Translations under genes and position numbers: made by a program
The notes under the pieces: generated by a model
Databases searched by the model: none
Seen by the model: the letters and a program-made list of their open reading frames with translations, nothing else
Told to the model about the DNA's origin: nothing
NCBI RefSeq assembly: GCF_002019695.1
Contig: NZ_KV917376.1
Span: 2,880,040-2,944,039, forward strand
Length of the DNA stretch: 64,000 bases
Origin: Evansella clarkii
GTDB taxonomy: Bacteria; Bacillota; Bacilli; Bacillales; Salisediminibacteriaceae
Direction: 5' to 3'
Part shown: positions 45,998-55,638 of the stretch, piece by piece
Numbering within the stretch: the first letter of the stretch is position 1
Layout: each line of letters opens with the position of its first letter

Positions 45998-47335
45998 ATG
46001 CTGCAATCAGTAATGCTGAATCAGCTCTTAAGTTCGGCTGATATTACCCGTGCAAAACAAATACAGCTTCGTCCTGGAGAGATCTTTCAGGGCAGTGCGG
46101 TCAGGTTTTACCCTGGACAGCTCGCCCAAATGAAGCTCGGTGGCTTAACGTTGACAGCAAAGCTTGAAACTCCACTTGAAGCAGGGAGGAAATACTGGCT
46201 TCAGGTACTTGGCCAGGAAGGACTTCCTAAACTTAAAGTTCTGGAAAATGTGCCCGTTATACAGAAAAGTGGTAATGAACAAAGCAGCATTAAGCATCTT
46301 CTGCAGCATTTTGGCATCATATCAGCTAAAGAAGGAGAGCAGCTTATTAAACAATTAATTCGTGAAAATATTCCTTTTACGAAGGAAAGTTTCAGGGAAG
46401 CATCAATAATTCTGAAGAATTCTCCCCTACCTCTGGAGGAGGGTACAAGAGTTATGACGCAAATCTTAAAATCCGGCCTTCCTGTTACTAAAGAGACCTT
46501 TCTCAGTATAGCTTCATTGTTGTCACAAAAGACAATGGGAGAGACAATGCTTCGTTTTCAGGACGCCATGGAAACCGGTGGACTTACCACAAGATTTCCT
46601 CAGTTATTTACTTTATTGGAAAGCTTTCGCCAGCACCAAATAAGTGACTATATAAAACCTTATACTCCTGGTGAAAAAGAGCGAGGACTCGTTTCGGAGA
46701 GGCCTGGGGCGGTACTGTCCCAGCTTCTTAAGCAATTAGGTATGCAGAATGAATTCCAGCTGAGGCAAAGTGTGGAGGGCAGTCTCCCGGCGTCTCAGCA
46801 GACTAACTTAAAAGCGCTTCTCCTGCAATTTCTGCAGCAGACTCCCATCCATTCTTACCAATTGAGGGAACAGGCTGAGTTTATGGTTAACCGAATAACT
46901 GCTTTTCAGTTATTATCTTCAGATTCTCAAAGCCAGGTCTCCACCTATTCTGTCCAGGTCCCCTTCCATTCAGGAAGCAAGCTGGAAGACCTGACTGTTC
47001 AGTGGGAGGGGAAAAAGAATACGCGGGGAGAGCTTGATGAAGATCACTGCAGAATAGTGTTTTATCTCCATTTAAAACATCTTAAAGAAACAGTGATTGA
47101 TGTTCAGATTCAGAGCAGGGTTTTAACTGTAACTATTTTTAATGAGACGCAAAAATCATCGGCTGCTAATGATAAATTGCTTAAAATGCTTGAAGAAAAT
47201 CTGGCTGAACTGGATTATCGTCTGTCTGCAGTAAAATGGGTGCATCCCGGTAAGTTTCAGCCGTCCGGAAAGAACGGGGTGCCTTACTCCCCTGATACCA
47301 GCGGGGCGTATAAAGGAGTTGACATCCGTGTATGA
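45998..47335 (+). CDS. ylqG: Conserved hypothetical protein in YlqG position
   Basis: 445 aa protein of unknown function, placed between rnhB and ylqH as in B. subtilis. The N-terminal part (about 1-100; LSSADITRAKQIQLRPGEIFQGSAV and GRKYWLQVLG) looks beta-rich. The middle is helical with repeated Thr/Lys-Glu segments, and the C-terminal ~120 residues (YLHLKHLKETVIDVQIQSRVL) resemble the hook-length control/FliK C-terminal type of fold, which is only a guess. No signal peptide. The stop overlaps the ylqH start (ATGA). Confidence 0.75.
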   Translation: MLQSVMLNQLLSSADITRAKQIQLRPGEIFQGSAVRFYPGQLAQMKLGGLTLTAKLETPLEAGRKYWLQVLGQEGLPKLKVLENVPVIQKSGNEQSSIKHLLQHFGIISAKEGEQLIKQLIRENIPFTKESFREASIILKNSPLPLEEGTRVMTQILKSGLPVTKETFLSIASLLSQKTMGETMLRFQDAMETGGLTTRFPQLFTLLESFRQHQISDYIKPYTPGEKERGLVSERPGAVLSQLLKQLGMQNEFQLRQSVEGSLPASQQTNLKALLLQFLQQTPIHSYQLREQAEFMVNRITAFQLLSSDSQSQVSTYSVQVPFHSGSKLEDLTVQWEGKKNTRGELDEDHCRIVFYLHLKHLKETVIDVQIQSRVLTVTIFNETQKSSAANDKLLKMLEENLAELDYRLSAVKWVHPGKFQPSGKNGVPYSPDTSGAYKGVDIRV

Positions 47336-47628
47336 GGAAGACCCATATCAGGACACAAAGAGCAGTTGCTTTAAAATATAACCAGGAATTACATGGTGCT
47401 CCAGCGGTGGCTGCAAAAGGGAGCGGTTATGTAGCCGAAAACATTCTCAAAGCAGCAAAAGAGAAGAATATACCCGTCCAGGAAGACCCTGCATTAGTGG
47501 AAATGTTATGCCAGCTTAATATTAATGAGGAAATCCCCCCAGCTCTTTATGAAGTAACAGCTGAAATTTTCGCTTACATATACCGTCTTGATAACTCTCA
47601 GGAAAGTGAAGAGGCCGGAGAAACTTAA
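47332..47628 (+). CDS. ylqH: FlhB C-terminal-like protein (YlqH)
   Basis: 98 aa protein matching only the cytoplasmic domain of FlhB, the flagellar export switch: RAVALKYNQELHGAPAVAAKGSGYVAENILKAAKEKNIPVQEDPALVEMLCQLNINEEIPPALYEVTAEIFAYIYRLD, shown here in its family order. The autocleavage motif NPTH and the membrane part of FlhB are absent. Coupled to ylqG. It might bind export partners without the switch function; function unproven. Confidence 0.85.
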   Translation: MRKTHIRTQRAVALKYNQELHGAPAVAAKGSGYVAENILKAAKEKNIPVQEDPALVEMLCQLNINEEIPPALYEVTAEIFAYIYRLDNSQESEEAGET

Positions 47629-47747
47629 TTTTTCCATTGTCTCCTGGATTCAATATGGAAATCCTCCTTAAGAGTATCATTTGTTTTTCAGACGAATGCA
47701 TAACGTTTTCTGAACAGGTGATTCTATGATTAAAGGAGGTAATGGCA

Positions 47748-47921
47748 ATGGAAAAACGATCAAAGCTTGTTGTTAAAGGTGTTGATGAATTTATGAATTC
47801 ATACAGCGAAGAAATCGCTCAGGAATTCGGGGTGTTCCACAGCACCACTCAGTCAGACCAGCAGGCAGGCATGGCTTCAGCAACAGATAAGCTGCTGAAA
47901 AAGAATAAAGAAAACAAATAA
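47748..47921 (+). CDS. Divergent alpha/beta-type small acid-soluble spore protein
   Basis: 57 aa gene in a 900-bp gap. ATG 47748 (MEKRSKLVVKGVDEFM) lies 7 bases after AAAGGAGGT; an ATG six bases earlier is too close to that site. The segment SEEIAQEFGV (about 20-29) matches the germination protease (GPR) cleavage region of alpha/beta SASPs, and KLVVKGV resembles their N-terminal NLVVPGA. The second DNA-binding block (GSVGGEMTKRLV) is strongly altered to ATDKLLKKNK. Likely made in the forespore; a spore DNA-binding role is inferred. Confidence 0.75.
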   Translation: MEKRSKLVVKGVDEFMNSYSEEIAQEFGVFHSTTQSDQQAGMASATDKLLKKNKENK

Positions 47922-48056
47922 AATATCTGTATGGATATTCTTACGAGGCCTGGGTAATAGCCTGAGCAGTTCCGGTTACAGTGGAGAAAATCCGGAATAA
48001 CAGATGAATTAACATTGGAAAACACATTATGATTAACTCCATAAAATATCAGACAA

Positions 48057-48094
48057 AACGCCTGGATCTTAAACCAGGCGTTCTGTTTGTTTAC
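48057..48094 (+). terminator. Terminator downstream of the spore protein gene
   Basis: AACGCCTGG / CCAGGCGTT perfect 9-bp stem, 8-base loop, followed by CTGTTTGTTT. Confidence 0.82.
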
Positions 48095-48323
48095 TTAGTT
48101 CAACTTATCTGCCCATTTATTAGTGAATGTGCTTTTTTACGGATCCTCAATCCGCTTTTCCGTTTTCTCTGAGTACAAGAGCAATTAGCCTTTGCTTTCT
48201 CCAACTGGCTAGTTTTAAGGGCTTAAACGAGGTGAAATCCGCACCATTTTGTATAATTTCAGCCAGATAAAAGGACGCCATGAGTAAAAAAAAGACGTTG
48301 TCGAAAAAAAAGTTGAGCATATA

Positions 48324-48354
48324 TTCACAAAATTGTCGAGGAATATAGTAAAAT
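48324..48354 (+). promoter_or_regulatory. Possible sucC promoter
   Basis: The 48095-48420 stretch holds no supported gene. A -10-like TAAAAT (48349-48354) with TTCACA 19 bp upstream is the best promoter candidate for sucCD. Transcripts from it would carry a ~175-base leader. Confidence 0.4.
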
Positions 48355-48420
48355 AGTCAATGTGTGAATAAAGAGGCGAAATTTATCACACTTCTGCAAG
48401 GTAAACGCAGTAATTGAAAC

Positions 48421-48508
48421 AGGATCTGTTACAGATCCAGGTTATGATTTTCATAACAAAAGTTAGAGCCATTCGAACGGCAGTTTTGAACAGTCAAGAG
48501 GGAATGGC
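48421..48508 (+). promoter_or_regulatory. Structured 5' leader of sucCD
   Basis: Three consecutive hairpins: GGATCTG / CAGATCC (48422-48438), GTTATGA / TCATAAC (48441-48457) and GCCATTC / GAATGGC (48468-48508). The last ends 14 bases before the AAGGAGG of sucC. No known riboswitch class is recognised. Confidence 0.5.
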
Positions 48509-48534
48509 CTAATTACTCAGTAAGGAGGATGGCA

Positions 48535-49698
48535 ATGAATATCCATGAGTATCAAGGAAAAGAAATTTTAAGAAGCTACGGCGTTGCGGTACCTAACGGG
48601 AAAGTTGCTTTTTCTGTGGATGAAGCAGTGGAAGCGGCTAAAGATTTAGGTACAGATGTAACCGTTGTCAAGGCGCAGATTCACGCAGGCGGAAGAGGTA
48701 AAGCCGGTGGTGTTAAAGTAGCGAAGAGCTTAGACGAGGTACGTACATATGCTGACGAGATCCTTGGAAAAACGTTAGTAACACATCAGACAGGCCCTGA
48801 AGGCAAGGAAGTAAAACGACTGCTTATTGAAGAAGGTTGCGATATTAAGAGTGAGTATTATATCGGCCTTGTAGTTGACCGTGCAACTGACCGCATCGTT
48901 ATGATGGGATCTGAAGAAGGCGGTACTGAAATTGAAGAAGTTGCAGAAAAAACACCAGAAAAAATCTTCAAAGAAGTTGTTGACCCGGTAGTAGGTTTAA
49001 TGCCTTACCAGGCCAGAAGACTGGCATTTAATATCAATATCCCGAAAGAATTGGTAAGAGATGCGGTTAAATTTATGATCGGTCTTTACCAGGTTTTCGT
49101 AGATAAAGACTGCTCGATTGCAGAAATCAACCCGCTTGTTACTACAGGAGACGGGAAAGTTATGGCGTTAGACGCTAAGCTTAACTTTGATTCCAACGCA
49201 CTTTACCGCCAGAAAGATATTCTGGAATACCGTGACCTGGATGAGGAAGATCAAAAGGAAATCGAAGCCTCAAAGTTTGACCTTAGCTATATTTCACTTG
49301 ATGGAAACATCGGATGTATGGTTAACGGCGCGGGCCTTGCTATGGCGACAATGGATATCATTAAGCATTACAATGGCGACCCTGCAAACTTCCTTGATGT
49401 TGGGGGCGGAGCTACAAAAGAAAAGGTTACTGAAGCCTTTAAAATTATTTTGTCTGACGACAGTGTTAAAGGAATCTACGTGAATATCTTCGGCGGTATT
49501 ATGAAGTGTGACATAATTGCTGAAGGTGTAGTGGCTGCTACGAAAGAAATCGGCCTACAAATTCCGCTTGTGGTGCGTCTTGAAGGAACTAACGTGGAAC
49601 TTGGAAAGAAAATCCTTGAAGAATCCGGACTGGATATTACAGCAGCAGATTCCATGGCTGACGGAGCCGAAAAGATCGTATCACTAGTGAAAGCTTAA
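48535..49698 (+). CDS. sucC: Succinate-CoA ligase [ADP-forming] beta subunit
   Basis: TCA-cycle enzyme subunit that binds succinate and nucleotide. Start chosen at ATG 48535 ([17 protein letters not shown]), 6 bases after AAGGAGG; an ATG six bases earlier abuts that site. ATP-grasp domain includes [16 protein letters not shown] (about 45) and [10 protein letters not shown] (about 198). The C-terminal CoA-ligase domain has [11 protein letters not shown] and [13 protein letters not shown]. 387 aa, close to the usual 385. Confidence 0.96.
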   Translation: MNIHEYQGKEILRSYGVAVPNGKVAFSVDEAVEAAKDLGTDVTVVKAQIHAGGRGKAGGVKVAKSLDEVRTYADEILGKTLVTHQTGPEGKEVKRLLIEEGCDIKSEYYIGLVVDRATDRIVMMGSEEGGTEIEEVAEKTPEKIFKEVVDPVVGLMPYQARRLAFNINIPKELVRDAVKFMIGLYQVFVDKDCSIAEINPLVTTGDGKVMALDAKLNFDSNALYRQKDILEYRDLDEEDQKEIEASKFDLSYISLDGNIGCMVNGAGLAMATMDIIKHYNGDPANFLDVGGGATKEKVTEAFKIILSDDSVKGIYVNIFGGIMKCDIIAEGVVAATKEIGLQIPLVVRLEGTNVELGKKILEESGLDITAADSMADGAEKIVSLVKA

Positions 49699-49724
49699 GT
49701 TTAATTAGAAAGGCGGGATAAAAT

Positions 49725-50630
49725 ATGAGCATCATGATAAACAAAGACACAAAAGTCATTGTTCAGGGGATCACCGGTTCAACCGGTTTATTCCATACAA
49801 AGCAGGCGATTGAATACGGTACAAATATTGTGGGCGGGGTAACTCCCGGAAAAGGCGGTACAGAAGTAGAGGGTATACCTGTATTTGATACAGTTTCAGA
49901 TGCAGTTGCTAAAACCGGTGCCAACGCTTCCGTAATTTATGTTCCACCAGCATTCGCAGCCGACGCAATAATGGAAGCTGCAGATGCAGGAGTAGAGCTT
50001 GTAATTACTATTACTGAAGGTATTCCTGTGACAGATATGATTAAAGTGAAACGTTATCTTGAAGGCAAGATGACAAGACTTATCGGTCCAAACTGTCCAG
50101 GTGTCATTACACCGGAAGAATGTAAAATTGGAATTATGCCTGGCTATATTCACAAAAAAGGCCATGTTGGCGTAGTTTCCCGTTCCGGTACATTAACTTA
50201 TGAAGCTGTACACCAGCTTTCCACAGAAGGTATCGGGCAGTCTACTGCTGTAGGAATTGGCGGGGACCCTGTTAACGGTACTAACTTCATCGATGTGCTG
50301 AAACTTTTCAACGAAGATGAAGATACTTATGCTGTTATCATGATTGGTGAAATCGGCGGTACTGCTGAAGAAGAAGCAGCAGAGTGGATTAAGGAAAACA
50401 TGAAGAAGCCGGTAGTAGGCTTTATCGGCGGTAAAACTGCGCCTCCAGGAAAGCGTATGGGCCATGCTGGCGCTATTATTTCCGGTGGTAAAGGAACTGC
50501 TGATGCAAAAATCGAAACACTTGAAAGATGCGGTGTAAAAGTCGCTGAGACTCCTGCCGTAATGGGAGAGACACTCATCGAAGCACTTAAAGAAAACGGC
50601 ATTTATGAAAAGTGTGTTACACATAAATAA
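49725..50630 (+). CDS. sucD: Succinate-CoA ligase [ADP-forming] alpha subunit
   Basis: CoA-binding subunit with the phosphohistidine. [19 protein letters not shown] (about 15-33) is the CoA site, [20 protein letters not shown] (about 122), and the active-site His lies in [19 protein letters not shown] (about 246). 301 aa. AAGGCGGG ribosome binding site. In operon with sucC and ended by a strong terminator. Confidence 0.96.
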   Translation: MSIMINKDTKVIVQGITGSTGLFHTKQAIEYGTNIVGGVTPGKGGTEVEGIPVFDTVSDAVAKTGANASVIYVPPAFAADAIMEAADAGVELVITITEGIPVTDMIKVKRYLEGKMTRLIGPNCPGVITPEECKIGIMPGYIHKKGHVGVVSRSGTLTYEAVHQLSTEGIGQSTAVGIGGDPVNGTNFIDVLKLFNEDEDTYAVIMIGEIGGTAEEEAAEWIKENMKKPVVGFIGGKTAPPGKRMGHAGAIISGGKGTADAKIETLERCGVKVAETPAVMGETLIEALKENGIYEKCVTHK

Positions 50631-50639
50631 ACAAGCTGT

Positions 50640-50666
50640 GCCCCCGTCACGGACGGGGGCTTATTT
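50640..50666 (+). terminator. Terminator after sucCD
   Basis: GCCCCCGTC / GACGGGGGC perfect 9-bp stem with loop ACG, then TTATTT, nine bases after the sucD stop. Confidence 0.88.
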
Positions 50667-50723
50667 CCATTCAGGCAATTCCCCGTTACATTTCTCCTCT
50701 ATTTCAGAAAGGCTGTGAAAAAA

Positions 50724-51605
50724 ATGAATATCCAGGAAAGAATTGTCCACCTTCATTATTGTTCCTCCGGTAATCACCGTTTTCTCGCTGCTATAGCAAA
50801 ATCAGACCCCTCTTTTACCACAGTTTATTCTCTCTCTCCCAACTCTTTGGCCAGTCTGACAGGAGTAAATCACGATAAGGCGGGAAAATTTCTCAATCTT
50901 CTTCATTCAGTAAGTCTGAATAAATTAAAAAGGAGTTACATAGATAAAGGAATAAGTTATGTAACCGTTTTTGATGAAAATTATCCTCCAATGCTGAAAA
51001 ATATATATGACCCGCCGTGGGTGTTATACTATCATGGCAACTTCAAACACGTAACTGCCGGAGCAGCATTGAGCGTTGTTGGAACAAGGCATCCCAGTGA
51101 GTATGCCTGGGTGGAAATGAAAAGTATTCTGGAGCCTGTTATAAAAAAAGGCGTAACTATTGTCAGCGGACTCGCGCTGGGGATTGACCGGATGGCTCAT
51201 GAGCTTGCCGTTGCCCATTCCGGAAAGACCGCGGCAGTTCTTGGGTATGGATTAAATTATATGTATCCAGCAGCAAATAAAAAGGTATTTAATGAATTGA
51301 AAGAAAATCAGCTTCTCATAACAGAATATCCTCCATATATAAAACCTCAAAAGTGGCATTTTCCGGAACGAAACAGAATTATAAGTGGTTTAAGCCCCGC
51401 TGTATTTGTGGTAGAGGCGAAAGAGAGAAGCGGTTCACTTATTACAGCTGAATTGGCGGTGCAGCAAAACAGAGATGTGCTGGCGCTGCCTGGGCGTATT
51501 TCCAGTCCCGAATCTGCAGGTACTAACAGGCTTATTCAGGAAGGGGCAAAAATAATTTTATCGGCTGAAGATATTTTAGAGGAATATTTACATCTAAATG
51601 TGTAA
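50724..51605 (+). CDS. dprA: DNA-processing protein DprA (Smf)
   Basis: Loads RecA onto incoming single-stranded DNA during natural transformation. Rossmann-like domain with VVGTRHPSEYAW (about 115-126), VSGLALGIDRMAHELA (about 150), VLGYGLNYMYPAANKKVF (about 175), FPERNRIISGLS (about 218) and EAKERSGSLITAELA. A small N-terminal helical domain precedes it. Start ATG 50724 chosen (AGAAAGG 11 bases upstream); a GTG at 50715 is an alternative. About 293 aa. Confidence 0.93.
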   Translation: MNIQERIVHLHYCSSGNHRFLAAIAKSDPSFTTVYSLSPNSLASLTGVNHDKAGKFLNLLHSVSLNKLKRSYIDKGISYVTVFDENYPPMLKNIYDPPWVLYYHGNFKHVTAGAALSVVGTRHPSEYAWVEMKSILEPVIKKGVTIVSGLALGIDRMAHELAVAHSGKTAAVLGYGLNYMYPAANKKVFNELKENQLLITEYPPYIKPQKWHFPERNRIISGLSPAVFVVEAKERSGSLITAELAVQQNRDVLALPGRISSPESAGTNRLIQEGAKIILSAEDILEEYLHLNV

Positions 51606-51741
51606 ATTACAAGAACAACGAGTAATTAATCAGTTCAGGACAGTATATCTGACTGGAAATTATTTTAAAAAATATAGTGGAAAAAATGCCAGTATTATCA
51701 TCTTTTTCAGAAATTTTTATCTTTTCTTTTGCATAACATGT

Positions 51742-51770
51742 TTGACAAACCGTAAAAGTGTGTTTAATAA
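51742..51770 (+). promoter_or_regulatory. topA promoter
   Basis: Consensus -35 TTGACA (51742-51747), 17-bp spacer, -10 TAATAA (51765-51770) with overlapping AATAAT, 45 bp before the topA start. Confidence 0.65.
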
Positions 51771-51814
51771 TAGGGAAGATTTTAATTTTACCTCTAAAGG
51801 GGAGGAACGTGGGT

Positions 51815-53887
51815 ATGTCCGATTACTTAGTGATCGTGGAATCTCCCGCAAAAGCAAAGACGATTGGGAAGTACTTAGGTAAAAAATATTCAGTGAAAGC
51901 ATCTATGGGGCATGTTATTGACTTGCCAAAAAGTCAGATGGGTGTGGATGTTGAAGATAATTTTAATCCTAAATATATAACAATCCGCGGGAAGGGACCA
52001 ATCTTAAAAGAATTAAAGGCAGCTGCAAAGAAAGCAAAACGTGTTTATCTGGCGGCTGACCCCGATCGTGAAGGGGAAGCTATTGCCTGGCACTTAGCGC
52101 ACAGCTTAAATATTGATGATAAATCTGAATGCCGTGTAGTTTTTAATGAGATTACAAAGCAGGCTATTAAAGATTCATTTAAAACACCAAGAACGATTGA
52201 TATGAGTTTAGTTGATGCCCAGCAGGCTCGCAGGGTACTGGACCGGCTTGTTGGTTACAATATCAGTCCATTATTATGGAAGAAAGTGAAAAAAGGATTG
52301 AGTGCAGGAAGAGTACAATCTGTCGCTGTGAAAATGATAATAGACAGAGAAAAAGAGATTAATGCATTCGAACCGGAAGAGTACTGGACCATTGAAGCGA
52401 ACCTTAAGAAGGATGGCGAAGAATTTACTGCAAAATTTGTTTCTGTGGAAGGGAAAAAGAAAGAGTTATCTTCGGAACAGGATGTTAACGAAGTACTTTC
52501 TAAAATCTCAGGAAAAGACTTTAAAATTGCGGAAGTAAAAAAACGTGAGCGTAAACGTAACCCTGTTGTTCCTTTTACTACTTCATCGCTTCAGCAGGAA
52601 GCGGCCCGAAAGCTGAACTTCCGGGCTAAAAAGACAATGATGCTTGCTCAGCAGCTCTACGAAGGTATAGATGTGGGAAAAGAAGGAACAGTAGGTTTGA
52701 TTACTTATATGCGTACTGACTCCACAAGACTTTCAGAGACTGCAAAAGCGGACGCCTTGCAATACATTGAAACAAATTACGGTAAAGAATATGTAAATAA
52801 AACCACTTCTAAGGGAAAACAGAACACAAAGACACAGGACGCCCATGAGGCTATCCGCCCTACTTCAGTAACTATGACGCCTAAATCTGTCAAAAGTTAT
52901 CTGAGCAGGGACCAGCACCGTCTTTATAAGCTGATCTGGGAACGAATGGTGGCCAGCCAGATGGCCCCTGCTGTAATGGATACAATGTCAGTTGATATCG
53001 TTAATAACGGTGTAACTTTCCGGGCAACTGGTTCAAAACTTAAATTTCCTGGTTTTATGAAAGTATATATAGAAGGAAATGATGACGGTAAAAAAGAAGA
53101 AGACCGGCTTCTTCCTGAAATGAATGAAGGAGAAACAGCAACTGCTGAAAACATTGATCCAAATCAGCACTTCACACAGCCGCCTCCAAGATATACGGAA
53201 GCCAGGCTTGTGAAGACGATGGAGGAACTCGGCATAGGAAGGCCGTCCACCTATGCACCGACCCTTGACACAATTCAGCGCCGTGGTTATGTAGCTCTTG
53301 AAGATAAACGTTTCGTCCCTACTGAGCTGGGGTCCATCGTTCTTGAGCTGATTGAAGAGTTCTTCCCGGAAATATTAAATGTTGATTTTACTGCGAAAAT
53401 GGAAGCGGACCTTGATTCCATAGAAGAAGGTAAAGAAGACTGGGTAAAAGTCATCGATCAGTTTTACCGGGATTTTGAGAAGAGACTAAAAACAGCTGAA
53501 GAAGAAATGAAGGAAGTAGAGATTAAAGATGAACCGGCCGGGGAAGATTGTGAGAAATGCGGCCATGGAATGGTTTATAAAATGGGAAGGTTCGGAAAGT
53601 TTATGGCTTGTTCAAATTTTCCGGAATGCAGAAATACGAAAGCAATTGTTAAAGATATTGGTGTAACATGTCCTGAATGTAAAGAAGGAAACATTGTGGA
53701 ACGGAAAAGCAAAAAGCGTCGTTTGTTTTATGGCTGTGACCGTTATCCTGAGTGTGAATTTATCAGCTGGGACAAACCGATTGCACGTACATGCCCGAAA
53801 TGCAGCCACATGCTCGTGGAAAAGAAAACGAAAAAAGGAGTTCATGTTCAGTGCTCCAATTGCGACTATAAAGAAGAGCAGAACTAA
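51815..53887 (+). CDS. topA: DNA topoisomerase I
   Basis: Relaxes negative supercoils. Start ATG 51815 ([21 protein letters not shown]) with GGGGAGGAA upstream; the frame extends upstream to 51758 but that part is the promoter region. TOPRIM domain about 1-115 with [15 protein letters not shown], active-site Tyr in [14 protein letters not shown] (Tyr near 298), and three C-terminal four-cysteine zinc ribbons (about 578-685: [24 protein letters not shown]). 690 aa, as in B. subtilis. Confidence 0.97.
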   Translation: MSDYLVIVESPAKAKTIGKYLGKKYSVKASMGHVIDLPKSQMGVDVEDNFNPKYITIRGKGPILKELKAAAKKAKRVYLAADPDREGEAIAWHLAHSLNIDDKSECRVVFNEITKQAIKDSFKTPRTIDMSLVDAQQARRVLDRLVGYNISPLLWKKVKKGLSAGRVQSVAVKMIIDREKEINAFEPEEYWTIEANLKKDGEEFTAKFVSVEGKKKELSSEQDVNEVLSKISGKDFKIAEVKKRERKRNPVVPFTTSSLQQEAARKLNFRAKKTMMLAQQLYEGIDVGKEGTVGLITYMRTDSTRLSETAKADALQYIETNYGKEYVNKTTSKGKQNTKTQDAHEAIRPTSVTMTPKSVKSYLSRDQHRLYKLIWERMVASQMAPAVMDTMSVDIVNNGVTFRATGSKLKFPGFMKVYIEGNDDGKKEEDRLLPEMNEGETATAENIDPNQHFTQPPPRYTEARLVKTMEELGIGRPSTYAPTLDTIQRRGYVALEDKRFVPTELGSIVLELIEEFFPEILNVDFTAKMEADLDSIEEGKEDWVKVIDQFYRDFEKRLKTAEEEMKEVEIKDEPAGEDCEKCGHGMVYKMGRFGKFMACSNFPECRNTKAIVKDIGVTCPECKEGNIVERKSKKRRLFYGCDRYPECEFISWDKPIARTCPKCSHMLVEKKTKKGVHVQCSNCDYKEEQN

Positions 53888-54051
53888 TTGCTTGCTATTT
53901 TCGGCCGGTTCATGTAAATTACCAACGGAGAGATTGTTTTATACTCTGAAGGAACCGCGCTGGTCCAGTCCATGTTTACCGGCCGGAAGGGGAAGCATGT
54001 GAACAAATATCGGGCACAATTCAGAATTTTGTGAAAAAAGTGTAAATTTTA

Positions 54052-54080
54052 TTGAAAGAGCTACTGAATTGTGATAAGAT
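54052..54080 (+). promoter_or_regulatory. Promoter of the codV-hslVU-codY operon
   Basis: -35 TTGAAA (54052-54057), 17-bp spacer, -10 TAAGAT (54075-54080), 39 bp before the codV ATG. A hairpin AGAGCTACT / AGTAGCTCT spans the spacer and -10. Confidence 0.7.
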
Positions 54081-54118
54081 TTAGTAGCTCTTATAGATGT
54101 GCAAAGGTGAAGGTATAA

Positions 54119-54997
54119 ATGTACCAGGAATGGATTATAAAGTTTATACGGTATTTACAAATTGAAAAACAGGCTTCTCAGCATACCATAAGGAATTATC
54201 AGCGGGATATCAGCGATTTCCTGGATTTTTTTTGTTTGGATAAATCAGTGGAGGTATCATACAGCCAGGTCCGTCATTACATGGAAGAACTGCGCCTGAT
54301 GACACTGGAAAGCAGTACAGTGGCAAGGAAGCTGTCTGCACTCCGCACGTTTTATAATTTTCTCTTAAGGGAAGGAGCTGTAGAACAGAATCCTTTTAAG
54401 ATGGTGTCAGTAAACTGTTCTGTAAATAAACTTCCGCCTGTCTTTTACGAAGAAGAAATTACTGAGATGTTTCAGTCTGTAAACACTAATTCCCCGCTCG
54501 GAAAAAGGAACCTGGCCATCATAGAACTTATTTATAGTACAGGTTTGCGTGTAAATGAATGTGTAAACCTGAACATAATGGATTATGACAGCCGGATTGG
54601 CACTTTGCTTGTAAACAGTGAAGGACGGAAGGAAAGATATGTTCCTGTAGGAAGTTTTGCCAGGGAAGCTCTTGAAGCATATATGGAAAGCGGAAGGCCT
54701 GCTTTGAACAAAAACAGCGAAAAGGCTCTGTTCCTGAATAACCGGGGCGGCAGGCTTAGTGACAGGGGAATCAGAAAGATTTTCAGCAGGCTGCTTGACG
54801 GTACTGCAGATACAGCCAGGCTGAACCCCCGCAGTTTGAGGGAGGCATTTGCAGCCCATATGGTAAGAGCAGGTGCAGACTCCCGAATTGTTCAGGAGAT
54901 CCTCGGGAATAACGGTCTCCCAAATTCCAGAGTTTACTCCGGAGCGGCTGAAAACAAGCTGAAAGAAATTTATAACTCTGCTCATCCCCGTGCTTGA
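54119..54997 (+). CDS. codV: XerC/CodV-type tyrosine recombinase with altered catalytic residues
   Basis: In B. subtilis CodV works with RipX at the dif site to resolve chromosome dimers. N-terminal core-binding domain about 1-90 (FIRYLQIEKQASQHTIRNYQRDI), catalytic domain about 105-292. Of the six family residues, Arg144 (STGLRVNE), Lys171 (GRKERYVPVG), Arg241 and Tyr273 are present. The His of the HxxR motif is Arg238 (NPRSLRE) and the His/Trp after the LG pair is Asn264 (ILGNNG). 292 aa against the usual ~300. Position before hslV is conserved, but trmFO is missing upstream. It may be weak or inactive. Confidence 0.85.
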   Translation: MYQEWIIKFIRYLQIEKQASQHTIRNYQRDISDFLDFFCLDKSVEVSYSQVRHYMEELRLMTLESSTVARKLSALRTFYNFLLREGAVEQNPFKMVSVNCSVNKLPPVFYEEEITEMFQSVNTNSPLGKRNLAIIELIYSTGLRVNECVNLNIMDYDSRIGTLLVNSEGRKERYVPVGSFAREALEAYMESGRPALNKNSEKALFLNNRGGRLSDRGIRKIFSRLLDGTADTARLNPRSLREAFAAHMVRAGADSRIVQEILGNNGLPNSRVYSGAAENKLKEIYNSAHPRA

Positions 54998-55025
54998 GAG
55001 TATTACCCCTCAAGGAGGCATTTAA

Positions 55026-55571
55026 ATGGAAAAAATTAAAGGAACTACTATATTTGCCGTAAAACATGACGGAGGAAATGCTATTGCAGGTGACGGACAG
55101 GTTACGTTTGGAAATGCAGTAGTTATGAAACATAAAGCAAGGAAAGTCCGTACATTGTACAGAGGGAAGGTTATCGCCGGTTTTGCAGGGTCTGTCGCGG
55201 ATGCTTTCACACTGTTTGAAAAATTCGAACAGAAACTGGAAGAATTCTCAGGCAACCTTCAGCGTGCAGCAGTTGAACTTGCTAAGGACTGGCGGAGCGA
55301 CCGGGTACTTCGTAAACTAGAGGCTATGCTTATCGTGATGGACAAAACCAACCTTTATTTAATCGCCGGAACCGGAGAAGTCATTGAACCTGATGATGGC
55401 ATACTGGCAATTGGTTCAGGCGGGCATTATGCTCTGGCTGCCGGAAGGGCGCTGAAAGACTATGCTCCCCATCTTTCTGCCAGAGAAATAGCAGAAGCAG
55501 CTCTGAGGACAGCCGCGGAGATTTGTGTATATACAAATGACTCAATAATTGTCGAAGAGCTAAGCGATTAA
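55026..55571 (+). CDS. hslV: ATP-dependent protease peptidase subunit HslV/ClpQ
   Basis: Proteolytic subunit of the HslVU (ClpQY/CodWX) complex, a two-ring peptidase. The core [52 protein letters not shown] and [26 protein letters not shown] are typical. The N-terminus is [11 protein letters not shown]. subtilis ClpQ begins MSSFHATTIF and uses its N-terminal Ser, which is Glu here; an active N-terminus would need removal of residues up to Thr7. 181 aa. AAGGAGG ribosome binding site. Confidence 0.95.
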   Translation: MEKIKGTTIFAVKHDGGNAIAGDGQVTFGNAVVMKHKARKVRTLYRGKVIAGFAGSVADAFTLFEKFEQKLEEFSGNLQRAAVELAKDWRSDRVLRKLEAMLIVMDKTNLYLIAGTGEVIEPDDGILAIGSGGHYALAAGRALKDYAPHLSAREIAEAALRTAAEICVYTNDSIIVEELSD

Positions 55572-55638
55572 TGTACAATTATGCAGTCTGCTTTCCTGTC
55601 TAAATGATATAGGTTGTAATTTTCCAGGATAATTGTCC

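Noticed and set aside
53898-53989. GGCCGGT / ACCGGCC inverted repeat as topA terminator
   Set aside because: The arms are about 75 bases apart with no T-run; kept only as a note on the missing trmFO site.
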